A DNA stretch of 64,000 nucleotides from CAVTQZ01 sp963737015 (lineage in GTDB: Bacteria > Actinomycetota > Acidimicrobiia > Acidimicrobiales > UBA8190): NCBI GenBank assembly GCA_963737015.1, contig CAVTQZ010000001.1, positions 1,426,001 through 1,490,000 of the forward strand, read 5' to 3'. Both the position numbers and the translations under genes were made by a program. The notes under the pieces were generated by a model, which was not told the DNA's origin, did not search any database, and was given only the letters and a program-made list of their open reading frames with translations. Below are positions 51,709-60,401 of this stretch, one piece after another; the first letter of the stretch is position 1; each line of letters opens with the position of its first letter.

Positions 51709-52083
51709 GTGTCCTACGACGAGAACCTCGCAGAACGGATCCGCGAGCTGATCGGGCCCGAAGCCCGCGCCCAGGAGAAGAAGATGTTCGGAGGTCTCGC
51801 TTTCCTGATAGGCGGGAATATGGCGATTGCCGCAAGCGGCCAGGGAGGCGTGCTCGTCAGAGTCGATCCCGCCGAATCGGACAAGCTCGTCGACACCACG
51901 CATGCCACGGTCGCCGTAATGCGGGGACGACCCATGCAAGGCTGGCTCAGGGTCGCGCCAGAACACGTACGGACGAACGCGCAGCTCCGCAAGTGGGTGA
52001 ATCTGGGTGCGACCTACGCAGGGTCGATGCCTCGCAAACCGGCAGGTGGATCTGCGCGAAAGAGGACGCGTAAGACCGCTTAG
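51709..52083 (+). CDS. TfoX N-terminal domain protein
   Basis: A 124-residue protein with ERIRELIGPEARAQEKKMFGGLAFLIGGNMA, the conserved TfoX_N segment, and a basic tail. Stand-alone TfoX_N proteins are common in actinobacteria and not linked to competence. Starts at a GTG. Its stop overlaps the convergent gene by four bases. Confidence 0.87.
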   Translation: MSYDENLAERIRELIGPEARAQEKKMFGGLAFLIGGNMAIAASGQGGVLVRVDPAESDKLVDTTHATVAVMRGRPMQGWLRVAPEHVRTNAQLRKWVNLGATYAGSMPRKPAGGSARKRTRKTA

Positions 52084-53009
52084 GCGTAGTGCTTGGCGAG
52101 CAAATCGAGACCCTCGCGATAGGTCGGCGCAACCGGACTCCACCCCAGCTCCTGTTTCGCCAACGCATTGGAGAGTCGCAGATTGCCCATCATCGCCCCG
52201 CGTGCGTAGGGGGCGAACACGAGTAGCCAGGAAGGCACCACGAAAGGTTCAGGCGCGCCGATCGCTCTGGAGGCCGCACGGAGGAATTCTCCGAACTCGG
52301 CCGGCTCGTCGTCGACGGCGTTGTAGGCAGACGACGGCCTGCCGCGCTCGAGGGCGGCGACGGTGATGGAAGCGGCGTCCTCGATATAGACGAACGACTT
52401 GACGCCCGCTCCCCTTACGATCGGGAGGCGTCTTCGCCTGAGGGGCTCTACGAAGGCATCCCCCGCCGACCCCGGGCCGTAGAAGAAGCCGTAGCGAAGA
52501 GCGATTCCTTCAACTGTCGATGAACCGAGGACCTGTTCTTCGTTCGAACGCATCGCAGCCAGATGAACCTCGAACTTCCCCTTTCCCGTCTGTGCAAGCC
52601 CATCGTGCTCGCTGAGCACGCGGTCGCCGAAATCGCCGAAGCCGTATCCGTACATCATCGATTGGGTCAGAAAGCGCGTCGCGCCGCACAAATCGGACGC
52701 GGCCAACAGGTTCGAGGTGCCCTCGGTCCTGAGACGGTCGGTCATCGCAAGCCGTCCATGGGTGTACGGCGTCTTCTTGAGCGCCGTGAGCTGGGATATG
52801 AACGCGTCGAAGTGCTTGCCGGTGACCGCCGTGAGCAACGCGGCACGATCGAGCACGTCGACCCGTAGCGGTGACGCACCGGCAGCTGCAAGCGGCGCGG
52901 CGCCGTCTGGGCTTCGATGGATGGCCGTGACATCGTGGCCGGACTGGCGAAGCTGGGTGATGAGCGGGAGGCCGATGGCGCCCGAGCCTCCGGCAAGCAG
53001 GATCTTCAT
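52080..53009 (-). CDS. NAD(P)-dependent epimerase/reductase
   Basis: The start is the ATG at 53009, overlapping the PLP-decarboxylase stop (ATGA); 309 residues. KILLAGGSGAIGLPLI is the Rossmann glycine motif; the catalytic SMMYGYGF region replaces the usual YxxxK, and ALRYGFFYGPGS is the nucleotide-sugar epimerase turn. It resembles atypical SDR (NmrA/epimerase) proteins. Coupling to the decarboxylase gene suggests a joint pathway. Confidence 0.82.
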   Translation of the reverse strand: MKILLAGGSGAIGLPLITQLRQSGHDVTAIHRSPDGAAPLAAAGASPLRVDVLDRAALLTAVTGKHFDAFISQLTALKKTPYTHGRLAMTDRLRTEGTSNLLAASDLCGATRFLTQSMMYGYGFGDFGDRVLSEHDGLAQTGKGKFEVHLAAMRSNEEQVLGSSTVEGIALRYGFFYGPGSAGDAFVEPLRRRRLPIVRGAGVKSFVYIEDAASITVAALERGRPSSAYNAVDDEPAEFGEFLRAASRAIGAPEPFVVPSWLLVFAPYARGAMMGNLRLSNALAKQELGWSPVAPTYREGLDLLAKHYA

Positions 53010-54406
53010 CTCCAGGTCCCTTCGTTCTTCCGGGCTGCTTGGAGGATCGCCTTGACGGACCGGTCGACGTCGGCTTCGGTCGTGCACCAGTTCGACACGG
53101 AGATCCGCATCTGTCTCTTACCGTGCCAGGTGGTCGCACCCATCCAGCATTCGCCTGACGCTTGTACCTCCTCCACGACGCGATCGGTCTCCGCGTCGTC
53201 GTCGGCGAACCGTACGAGGACCTGGTTGAGCACAACATCGTTGGATATCGCCACGCCCGACGTGTCCGACAACAGGTCGGCGAAGCGCCGAGCCAACGAG
53301 CAGCAACGGTCCACGAGTTCCTCGACACCTCCGCGACCGAGTTGGCGCAAGGCGGCCCACGTGGCGAACCCGCGGGCGCGACGCGAAGATTCGGGAACGT
53401 AATCACTCGGAGCCCTGACAGCGTTCTGTCCTTGTCCTGTCAGGTACGCGGCTGTAAACGACATCGATGCGGCGTGCGCTTCGCGATGTGCGCAAAACGC
53501 GTAGCCGCTGTCGTAGGGGACGTTCAGCCACTTGTGCCCGTCGGTCGCCCATGAATCGGCGCGATCGATGCCTGCGACGAGATGGCGCTTTGAAGAACTG
53601 GCCGCCGCCCAGAGCCCGAACGCGCCGTCGACGTGTACCCAGGCCCGAGCACCGTGGAGGATGTCGGCGGCGCCATCGAGGTCGTCGAATGCACCGCTGT
53701 TCACGTTTCCCGCCTGCAGGCACACGATCGTCGGCGCCCCGCCTTTCGAGGCGAGGACCTTTTGCAGACCGGCGAGGTCGATCGCCCCCTGGTCGTCGGT
53801 CCCGACGGGCTCGAGAACTTCCTCTCCGAGGCCAAGAAGACGAAGGGACCGGTCGATCGTGGCGTGACGTTCGGCGTTCGCCACCACACGAATGAGAGGC
53901 GCGCCGACGAGACCCTTTCTCTCGACGTCCCAACCTGCCTGCGAGTAGAGGTGATGTCGCGCTGCAGCAATGCAGACCGTGTTCGCCGCTTGCGCACCGG
54001 TGACGAAACCGAAAGAGGCCGTCGCCGGCAGACAGAGCAGATCCTTGAGCCATGTCCCGGCGACCTCTTCGACGACGGCCGCCGCCGGCGAGGTGACGGC
54101 GTTGAAAGCCGGCTGGTCCCAGGTGCTCGTCAGGAAGTCGGCCGCAGTCGCAGCATCCAGTGCGCCGCCCACGACGAACCCGAAGTAACGGGGTCCGGTC
54201 GTCGCCACGAGCGCGGGCTCGACGGCATCTGCTAGCTCGTCGACGACGGCACCGGCGGGTAGAGGATGGTCGTTCAGCGCGCCGATCGCGTCACGCAAGT
54301 CCTCCGGCTGGATCTCCCTTGGGTAGACAGGACGTTCGCCGATGCCTTCTCGGTATCTCGAGCAACGCTCCAGGGTCCTGGAGAACAAGTTGTCCGCTTC
54401 GGTCAT
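53006..54406 (-). CDS. PLP-dependent group II amino-acid decarboxylase
   Basis: A 466-residue protein. FGFVTGAQAANTVCIAAARH is the PLP-phosphate loop, WVHVDGAFGLWAAAS has the Asp that pairs with the PLP ring, and DSWATDGHKWLNVPYDSG has the Schiff-base lysine. This is the aromatic-L-amino-acid/tyrosine decarboxylase family. It lies four bases after the KARI-like gene, so they are co-transcribed. Substrate unknown. Confidence 0.9.
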   Translation of the reverse strand: MTEADNLFSRTLERCSRYREGIGERPVYPREIQPEDLRDAIGALNDHPLPAGAVVDELADAVEPALVATTGPRYFGFVVGGALDAATAADFLTSTWDQPAFNAVTSPAAAVVEEVAGTWLKDLLCLPATASFGFVTGAQAANTVCIAAARHHLYSQAGWDVERKGLVGAPLIRVVANAERHATIDRSLRLLGLGEEVLEPVGTDDQGAIDLAGLQKVLASKGGAPTIVCLQAGNVNSGAFDDLDGAADILHGARAWVHVDGAFGLWAAASSSKRHLVAGIDRADSWATDGHKWLNVPYDSGYAFCAHREAHAASMSFTAAYLTGQGQNAVRAPSDYVPESSRRARGFATWAALRQLGRGGVEELVDRCCSLARRFADLLSDTSGVAISNDVVLNQVLVRFADDDAETDRVVEEVQASGECWMGATTWHGKRQMRISVSNWCTTEADVDRSVKAILQAARKNEGTWR

Positions 54407-54410
54407 CCAA

Positions 54411-55391
54411 TCACCGCCTCTGCGCCAAGATCCCCGGGCCCAGGCGCCTTCTCAAATCGGCCTCGAAGTCGCGCACCGCTTCGCCGGCATGCAATTCCTT
54501 CAGCTCGGTCAGGTTCGGATAACCCGAGTCGCGCTCGGCGTCCCACTCGTCTGCAAAACGCCCGCTCTCGATGTAATCGGCGAGCTCCCGCATCGTCGTC
54601 AGGAAGTCGAGATGGTCGTACCGGCCTCGACGGCTCAATTGCCCGTACTGGCTCGTGGGTGAGTGAAACTCGGATTGCACCGCATAGCCGACCTCCCGGA
54701 GCAGCCGGTATGTGCGCTCGACCTCCCCGGAGAGGAAAAGTTCGGTGAGGACAGCCTCGAGCGGTATCCCTCGCTCGCACATCACCTGAACGAACGCGCT
54801 GTTGACGGCAGTGAGCGCCGGTGACAGGACCTGTTCGACACCCAGGTCCAATGAGGCCTCCTGCATGGCTGTGAGCTCGATCCCGCCTTGTCTCAGCCCG
54901 CCAATAGCGCACGCCAGGGCCAGGACCCGCCGTCTGGCCGCTCCGGTGACGTCCTTGTGCACCCCGACGGCCGTCATGAAGCCGACTCCCTCCTCGTAAC
55001 AGCGCCGCACTTCCGGACCGAGCATCCGCGGGGCCACGAGGCCCGAGTCACCGGGGGGCTCGAGCCTTCCGAATGCCAGGGCGTATCCGCTCGCCACCAC
55101 GACACACGACGTGGGACGCGCCTGGATTCCGAGGGTCGGGATGACGTCATCCGGAACCAGGATGCACAAAAGGTCGGCCTCGGCTGCTTCGGAGACATCC
55201 CGGGGGTCGAAGCCATCCTCTCCCGCCTGCTCGCGTGTCTCGTCACGACGCACGCAGATGAGGGGGTCAAATCCACTGTCGCGGAGGTTCAATGCCCAGG
55301 AGCGGCCCTGGTTGCCATAGCCGACCACGGCGATCGTGTCCCCCTCGAGGTCCTTCAGGTCCGCGTCGTCCTCGTAATAAATGGTCGTCAT
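54411..55391 (-). CDS. ketol-acid reductoisomerase-like protein with altered active site
   Basis: A 326-residue homologue of class I KARI. The N-terminal AVVGYGNQGRSWALNLRDSGFD binds NADPH and YYEDDADLKDLEGD precedes it as in IlvC. Several catalytic residues differ: the GHGLNVHFG histidines are SGYALAFG here, and the Glu pair of the second metal site is not conserved, although the DL-x2-EQ acidic pair remains (LDLGVEQ). It is therefore unlikely to be the valine/isoleucine enzyme. First gene of the operon with the PLP decarboxylase and epimerase. Confidence 0.8.
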   Translation of the reverse strand: MTTIYYEDDADLKDLEGDTIAVVGYGNQGRSWALNLRDSGFDPLICVRRDETREQAGEDGFDPRDVSEAAEADLLCILVPDDVIPTLGIQARPTSCVVVASGYALAFGRLEPPGDSGLVAPRMLGPEVRRCYEEGVGFMTAVGVHKDVTGAARRRVLALACAIGGLRQGGIELTAMQEASLDLGVEQVLSPALTAVNSAFVQVMCERGIPLEAVLTELFLSGEVERTYRLLREVGYAVQSEFHSPTSQYGQLSRRGRYDHLDFLTTMRELADYIESGRFADEWDAERDSGYPNLTELKELHAGEAVRDFEADLRRRLGPGILAQRR

Positions 55392-55410
55392 GAGGCATCA
55401 TCATGTCGGA

Positions 55411-56388
55411 ATGCAGATCCGGATGCCGAGTGCGCTCGCAAACGTCGAGCCCGTCGCAGACCCCCACGTGCGGGGAGGGGTCTTGATGACGAGCCACGTC
55501 GACATCGAGCCTCACGAAGACGGCTCCTTGGACCTTCGAGGTGTCTGCCGGCTGGCGAGGATCGCCGACCAGACGCCGGAGGTCCTCGATGCATCGTCGA
55601 TCTCCGCCAGGATCGGGCCCGACCGCAATCTGCTCGAGCTCGCTGCCTCGCCGTCAGACGACCGGCTCCGCCACCTGATCGGCAAGTCGGCTGGACGTGG
55701 ATTTCGCGCACTCGTGCGCTCGGCCCTCGGCGAGAACGACAAGACCGACGCACCACTGCGTGTCCTCCTCGACGAGCTCCCGATGGCGGTCCTCATATCC
55801 GGGTACGCGGCTCTGTACGGCGGGAAAATCGAGATCCGTCCGAAAGACCTGAAGTCCGGCGTGCTGAAGGCGGACATCTGCTCGGGCTGGCGCTCAGACG
55901 GCACGATGCTCTCCACCCTCGCCGAGAAGGGTCGGCTTCCCCTGCCGGTAGGTCCGAATGCAGATGTGTTCGAGGCCACGGACGACCACAAGCTCTGGCA
56001 CGAAGCAGGCGCGCTCGCGGTCGGGAACATGCGTCGAAGGAGACTGGTATCGGTGTCGGGTACCCATCCGGTGAAGGTGTTCGCGATGTTTCGCGACACC
56101 CATGTGGACGCCGACGCGCGGGATACGGTGCTACACGAGTACTCCCTCGAAGCGACGGTCGATCCGCAGACAGAGGTCCTCTCGAACTGCACGGCGCGGC
56201 CCAGGGTTCTTCCCTGGCAGGAGTGCCCCTGGGCGGCATCGAGCGCCGGTTCGGTTAACGGAGTTGCAGTCCGCGATCTCGACACGTTCGTCGCGGCGGA
56301 GCTGCGAGGAACCGCGACTTGCACACACTTGAACGACCTCCTCAGATCGCTTTCGGTGGTTGATACGCTCCTGTCGCTGGTCCGCTGA
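55411..56388 (+). CDS. DUF2889 protein
   Basis: The start is the ATG at 55411; earlier in-frame ATGs overlap the divergent KARI-like gene. 325 residues. LHEYSLEATVD, LPWQECPWAASSAG and TCTHLNDLLRSL in the C-terminal third are the DUF2889 hallmark. The function of the family is unknown; it is often found beside catabolic genes. Divergent from the KARI-like operon. Confidence 0.82.
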   Translation: MQIRMPSALANVEPVADPHVRGGVLMTSHVDIEPHEDGSLDLRGVCRLARIADQTPEVLDASSISARIGPDRNLLELAASPSDDRLRHLIGKSAGRGFRALVRSALGENDKTDAPLRVLLDELPMAVLISGYAALYGGKIEIRPKDLKSGVLKADICSGWRSDGTMLSTLAEKGRLPLPVGPNADVFEATDDHKLWHEAGALAVGNMRRRRLVSVSGTHPVKVFAMFRDTHVDADARDTVLHEYSLEATVDPQTEVLSNCTARPRVLPWQECPWAASSAGSVNGVAVRDLDTFVAAELRGTATCTHLNDLLRSLSVVDTLLSLVR

Positions 56389-56419
56389 AAATCAGCTTTC
56401 TCGGGGGGTATAACGGCCT

Positions 56420-57073
56420 ATGTCAGTGAAAATCGTCGGAGCCGGAGTGGGCCGCACCGGGACGCTGTCGCTCAAGGCGTCGCTGGAGCGACTCATCGGT
56501 AAGCCCTGCTACCACATGCTCGAGATCTTCGAGCACCCCGAGCAAGTCGGTGTCTGGCGAGAGGCTGCCGAGGGCAAAGCGGTCGACTGGGCACAATTGC
56601 TCGACGGATACGGAGCGACCTCGGACTTTCCGGCGTGTCTCTTCTGGGAGGAGATACTCGAGGCAAATCCGGATGCAGTTGTCGTGCTCTCGACCCGTGC
56701 CGACAGCGAGACCTGGTGGCAGAGCGCCAGCCAGACGATCTTTTCGCTCGACGCCTCACAGCTGCCGCCCGAGATGGGCGAATGGTTCGAGATGTGGCGC
56801 GTCGTGGCCATGGCCCGCTTCACCTCCGACTGGAAGAACAAAGAAGCAGCAATCGCGGCGTACGAGCATCACAATCGCAACGTGCGCGAGTCAGTGCCAG
56901 CGTCGCGGTTGGTCGAATGGCAGGCTCGTGATGGCTGGAGACCTCTGTGCGAGGCACTGCACCTCGACGAGCCCCAAGAGCCGTTTCCGCACTTGAACAA
57001 GCGCGAGGACTTCCCACATCCGGATGCCGACACTTCGTTTCCCGAGGCGATCGAGCGGATTCGGAAGGAATAG
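56420..57073 (+). CDS. sulfotransferase family protein
   Basis: A 217-residue protein. VGAGVGRTGTLSLKASLERL is the 5'-phosphosulfate-binding loop and VVLSTRADSETWWQS holds the 3'-phosphate-binding residues, as in Sulfotransfer_4 proteins. It lies 31 bases after the DUF2889 gene on the same strand. Acceptor unknown. Confidence 0.87.
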   Translation: MSVKIVGAGVGRTGTLSLKASLERLIGKPCYHMLEIFEHPEQVGVWREAAEGKAVDWAQLLDGYGATSDFPACLFWEEILEANPDAVVVLSTRADSETWWQSASQTIFSLDASQLPPEMGEWFEMWRVVAMARFTSDWKNKEAAIAAYEHHNRNVRESVPASRLVEWQARDGWRPLCEALHLDEPQEPFPHLNKREDFPHPDADTSFPEAIERIRKE

Positions 57074-57102
57074 GTGTCCCCGACTCGGGTATCTGTCCCT
57101 AT

Positions 57103-57465
57103 ATGGCAACGACGAAACAGAAACGAGCGGCTCGACGCAACTTGGAAATAGCGCGCACTGTCCAAAGCGCACGTGCGCGTGGAGCAAAGCTGCCCCGTCG
57201 TACACGGGGCCTCACTACCGCGGAGGAGAACCAGCTTTCCGAGCAGAAGTTCGCCTTCCCCAAGCAGCGAAAGGAACCGCTCACCGATGCTCGCCACGTC
57301 CGCAACGCCCTGTCGCGCTTCGACCAGGTGGAGGGGGTGAGCGACGCGGACAGGCAGAGAGCCTGGAGGCGAATCCTGTCAGCAGCGCGTCGTTTCGACG
57401 TCGAAGTCTCCGCCAAGAGTTGGCGGGACCTGTTTCGTGGCGGCAAGGCAAAAAAGGCTTCCTGA
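57103..57465 (+). CDS. DUF6582-like basic protein
   Basis: 120 residues from the ATG at 57103. The N-terminus is Lys/Arg-rich (TTKQKRAARRNLEIA) and residues ~60-110 (KEPLTDARHVRNALSRFDQV ... RILSAARRFDVEV) form a helical module seen in small actinobacterial and phage-associated proteins. A nucleic-acid-binding role is inferred only from charge. Confidence 0.75.
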   Translation: MATTKQKRAARRNLEIARTVQSARARGAKLPRRTRGLTTAEENQLSEQKFAFPKQRKEPLTDARHVRNALSRFDQVEGVSDADRQRAWRRILSAARRFDVEVSAKSWRDLFRGGKAKKAS

Positions 57466-57486
57466 CAGCCGAGCAGGCTTGCCCGG

Positions 57487-58266
57487 GTGAATTCAGCGGA
57501 CCGTCTCCAGGCTTCTGTCTCTGAGAGATTGTCAGAAGCGGGATGTGTCGCCGCCGAGGACGAAGCGGCGGAGTTGCTGCGCTTCTCCGCCGACCCGCGA
57601 AATCTCGAGGATTGGGTGTGCCGGCGCGAAGCCGGAGAGCCTCTCGCCTGGGTCACAGGGCGAATCGAGTTCTGTGGCCACGAATTAGCTGTCGATGCCG
57701 GCCTCTACGTCCCGAGACTCCAGAGCGAAGAGCTGGCCATACGCGCCGCGGCGCTCCTCGCGTCGACCCAGGGTCGTGCTGCCGACCTGTGCACGGGGGC
57801 GGGTGCGATAGCGGCTCACATGACACGACAGGTTCCGAACGCCGATGTGGTCGCCGTGGATGACGATCCAGCCGCCGTCAGGTGCGCGCGCCGCAACGGT
57901 GTGAAGGCGATCAGGGGAGACTGCGGAAGCGCGCTGGCTCCAAGAGCGTTCGACGTCATCACTGCGGTTGCCCCCTACGTCCCGAGCAGCGAGATCCACC
58001 TGCTTCCGAGGGACGTCCAACGTTACGAACCGCGCCACGCCCTCGACGGGGGACCCGACGGATTGGCGCTTGTCCGCCGGGTGGTCACATGCGCCTCACG
58101 ACTGCTTCACGCCGGCGGCTGGTTGTTGCTCGAGCTGGGCGGTGAACAGGACGAGGCCCTCGGTCCGACGTTGGACTCCTATGGGTTCGCGATGCTCGAG
58201 ACCTGGGTCGACGAATTCTTGGACCTTCGGGGCCTGGCTGCACGCTTGTCGGATAGTCAACTCTGA
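57487..58266 (+). CDS. PrmC/HemK-like methyltransferase with altered NPPY motif
   Basis: The start is a GTG; 259 residues. The helical N-domain precedes GEPLAWVTGRIEFCG (as in PrmC) and the SAM loop ADLCTGAGAIA. Where PrmC has NPPY the sequence is VAPY, so the side chain that orients the glutamine substrate is lost. The C-terminus has GGWLLLELG. It is probably a paralogue with another substrate rather than the release-factor methyltransferase. Confidence 0.82.
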   Translation: MNSADRLQASVSERLSEAGCVAAEDEAAELLRFSADPRNLEDWVCRREAGEPLAWVTGRIEFCGHELAVDAGLYVPRLQSEELAIRAAALLASTQGRAADLCTGAGAIAAHMTRQVPNADVVAVDDDPAAVRCARRNGVKAIRGDCGSALAPRAFDVITAVAPYVPSSEIHLLPRDVQRYEPRHALDGGPDGLALVRRVVTCASRLLHAGGWLLLELGGEQDEALGPTLDSYGFAMLETWVDEFLDLRGLAARLSDSQL

Positions 58267-58326
58267 TCGCGTCGCAGTCTTCGGCGATCGACGGCCTGGT
58301 CGGGCCCGTCGCATACTCTGCGAGGG

Positions 58327-59319
58327 ATGGGATTCGCGATCAGTGTTCGCAGCCTCGAAAAACGGTTCGGAGAGCTGCAGGCCCTCGACGGAGTCAGCTT
58401 CGAGGTCGAATCGGGCTCGGTCTTCGGTCTTCTCGGACCAAACGGTGCCGGCAAGACCACGACCGTCCGGATCCTCGCCACGATCATCGAGCCCGACGGC
58501 GGAAGCGCAGAGGTCCTTGGGTACGACGTCGTCAGAGATGCACAATCGGTACGAGGGAGCATCGGACTTGCAGGCCAGAACGCGGCGGTCGACCCGAATC
58601 TCACGGCTTTCGAGAACCTGCGTCTCGTCGGCCAGCTGACCCAGCTGGGACGGGCCGACCGCCAGAAGAGGGCCAAGGAGCTCCTCGAGGTGTTCGGTCT
58701 CGCCCATGCCGCGAACCGACCGGTGCGCACCTTCTCGGGCGGTATGCGACGTCGCCTGGACGTGGCCGCCGCTCTCGTGCATCGGCCTCCGGTCCTGTTC
58801 CTGGACGAGCCCACGACGGGACTAGACATCGAGGGCCGTTCAGAGCTCTGGTCCATGATCCGTGACCTAGTCAGTACCGGTACGACGGTTCTTCTCACGA
58901 CCCAGTACCTCGAGGAAGCCGACCGCCTCGCGGAGCGAGTCGCGGTGGTGGACGGAGGCAAGGTCGTGGTGAACGACTCTCCGGCTGCACTGAAGGCGAG
59001 ACTCGGGAACACGGTGGTCGAGATGACGTTCGAAGACGAACATGCCGCCAAGAAGGCCGTAGGACTCGTCGAACGAAACGGCCTCTCGGCCGAGAGAGAG
59101 CATGATCTGGTCCGATTTAGCGCGAGCGAGGGCGCCGCCGTTCTGCTCGGCGTGCTGCGGACCGTTGATGCAGAAGGAGCCACCCCGAGGTCCCTCGCAG
59201 TTCGCGAACCGAGTCTCGACGACGTCTTCTTGGCGCTCACAGGTCATCACGCGGAGGACGGGAGTTCGACACAGGGCGACGACAGCGACGGAGCCCCGAG
59301 CGGGAGGTGGCGAGCATGA
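58327..59319 (+). CDS. ABC transporter ATP-binding protein, DrrA type
   Basis: A 330-residue ATPase with Walker A GPNGAGKTTT, signature TFSGGMRRRLD and Walker B VLFLDEPTTGLD, plus the C-terminal DrrA-like domain (RSLAVREPSLDDVFLALTG). The stop overlaps the permease start by four bases. Export of drugs or lipids is typical for the family. Confidence 0.94.
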   Translation: MGFAISVRSLEKRFGELQALDGVSFEVESGSVFGLLGPNGAGKTTTVRILATIIEPDGGSAEVLGYDVVRDAQSVRGSIGLAGQNAAVDPNLTAFENLRLVGQLTQLGRADRQKRAKELLEVFGLAHAANRPVRTFSGGMRRRLDVAAALVHRPPVLFLDEPTTGLDIEGRSELWSMIRDLVSTGTTVLLTTQYLEEADRLAERVAVVDGGKVVVNDSPAALKARLGNTVVEMTFEDEHAAKKAVGLVERNGLSAEREHDLVRFSASEGAAVLLGVLRTVDAEGATPRSLAVREPSLDDVFLALTGHHAEDGSSTQGDDSDGAPSGRWRA

Positions 59320-60137
59320 CGACGACCGCCGTACACCTGGAGCAGTCCCAGCAGCAGCAGCATCGGCTGCCGGCCAGAGCCAATCCCCTCGGAGATGCGA
59401 TAGCCGTCGCCCAGCGCAACCTGATCGCATACCGACGAGTACCCCAGCTGCTCGTCTTCTCGACGATCCAGCCGGTCATATTCGTCCTCATGTTCCGCTA
59501 CGTGTTCGGGGGTGCGATCAAGGTTCCCGGCGGCACTCCATACGTCGACTTCTTGATGCCCGGCATCTTCGTCCAGACCGTCATCTTCGGATCCATGGCC
59601 GCCGCTGTGGGGCTCGCGACCGATATGCAGAGCGGGCTTCTCGAGCGTTTTCGCTCTCTGCCAATGGCGCGCTCGGCGGTCCTCGCCGGCCGGACATTCG
59701 CTGACCTCACGCGCAATGTGGTCGTCGCCCTCATCATGACCGCCGTGGGCTTCGCGGTGGGGTTCCGGTTGCACACGAACGTGCTGGGCTACATCGCCGG
59801 CATTTTGCTCGTGGTCCTGTTCGGGTACGCATTCTCCTGGGTGTTCGCAACGGTCGGTCTGCTCGTGGGCGACCCCGAATCCGCTCAGGCAGCGGCCTTT
59901 CCGGTTCTTGCTCCTTTGGTCTTCGCCTCCTCCGCTTTCGTGCCGGTCTCGTCGATGCCCGGCTGGCTTCAGGCATTCGCAGCACATCAACCGGTGTCGA
60001 TCACCGCTTCCGCGGTAAGGGCGCTGTTCCTGGGGGGTCCCACCACGAGCTACGTCGTTCAGGCGGTTGCTTGGTGCGTCGGAATCTTCGCTGTGGCAGC
60101 TCCTCTGGCGGTCATGAGATACCGACGAGCAGTTTGA
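59316..60137 (+). CDS. ABC-2 type permease, DrrB-like
   Basis: The start is the ATG at 59316 with GGGAGG eight bases upstream; 273 residues with six hydrophobic helices and the LMPGIFVQTVIFGS segment of the ABC-2 family. It is the partner of the preceding ATPase. The substrate is unknown. Confidence 0.92.
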   Translation: MTTTAVHLEQSQQQQHRLPARANPLGDAIAVAQRNLIAYRRVPQLLVFSTIQPVIFVLMFRYVFGGAIKVPGGTPYVDFLMPGIFVQTVIFGSMAAAVGLATDMQSGLLERFRSLPMARSAVLAGRTFADLTRNVVVALIMTAVGFAVGFRLHTNVLGYIAGILLVVLFGYAFSWVFATVGLLVGDPESAQAAAFPVLAPLVFASSAFVPVSSMPGWLQAFAAHQPVSITASAVRALFLGGPTTSYVVQAVAWCVGIFAVAAPLAVMRYRRAV

Positions 60138-60401
60138 GAGGTTGTGAGACGAGCCTCCGATGCTCAGTGCCGTTGATCGTTTGACCACTCAATTTCTAAG
60201 ACTTCCTCCTGAGTAACCAAAGGCGTCGCGCAAAACCACAGCGCGTGTAAGACGCGTTTCGGGAGGTAACGAGCAGTTTTTGCAAATGTCTTCCACGGTT
60301 GACGCGCACAACCGTTGTTGTCTTTGTCTTGCCGGGATTCACGCAGCGGCCGGTCGTTATCACCCTTTGAGGTGTGCCGGTGACCAGGGAAAGCCGCCAC
60401 T

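Noticed and set aside
60138..60401. A c-di-AMP riboswitch before the lysozyme-fold gene
   Set aside because: Such switches often precede actinobacterial wall-hydrolase genes, but I could not find the conserved core here; only a small GCCAC/GTGGC hairpin next to the start is visible.
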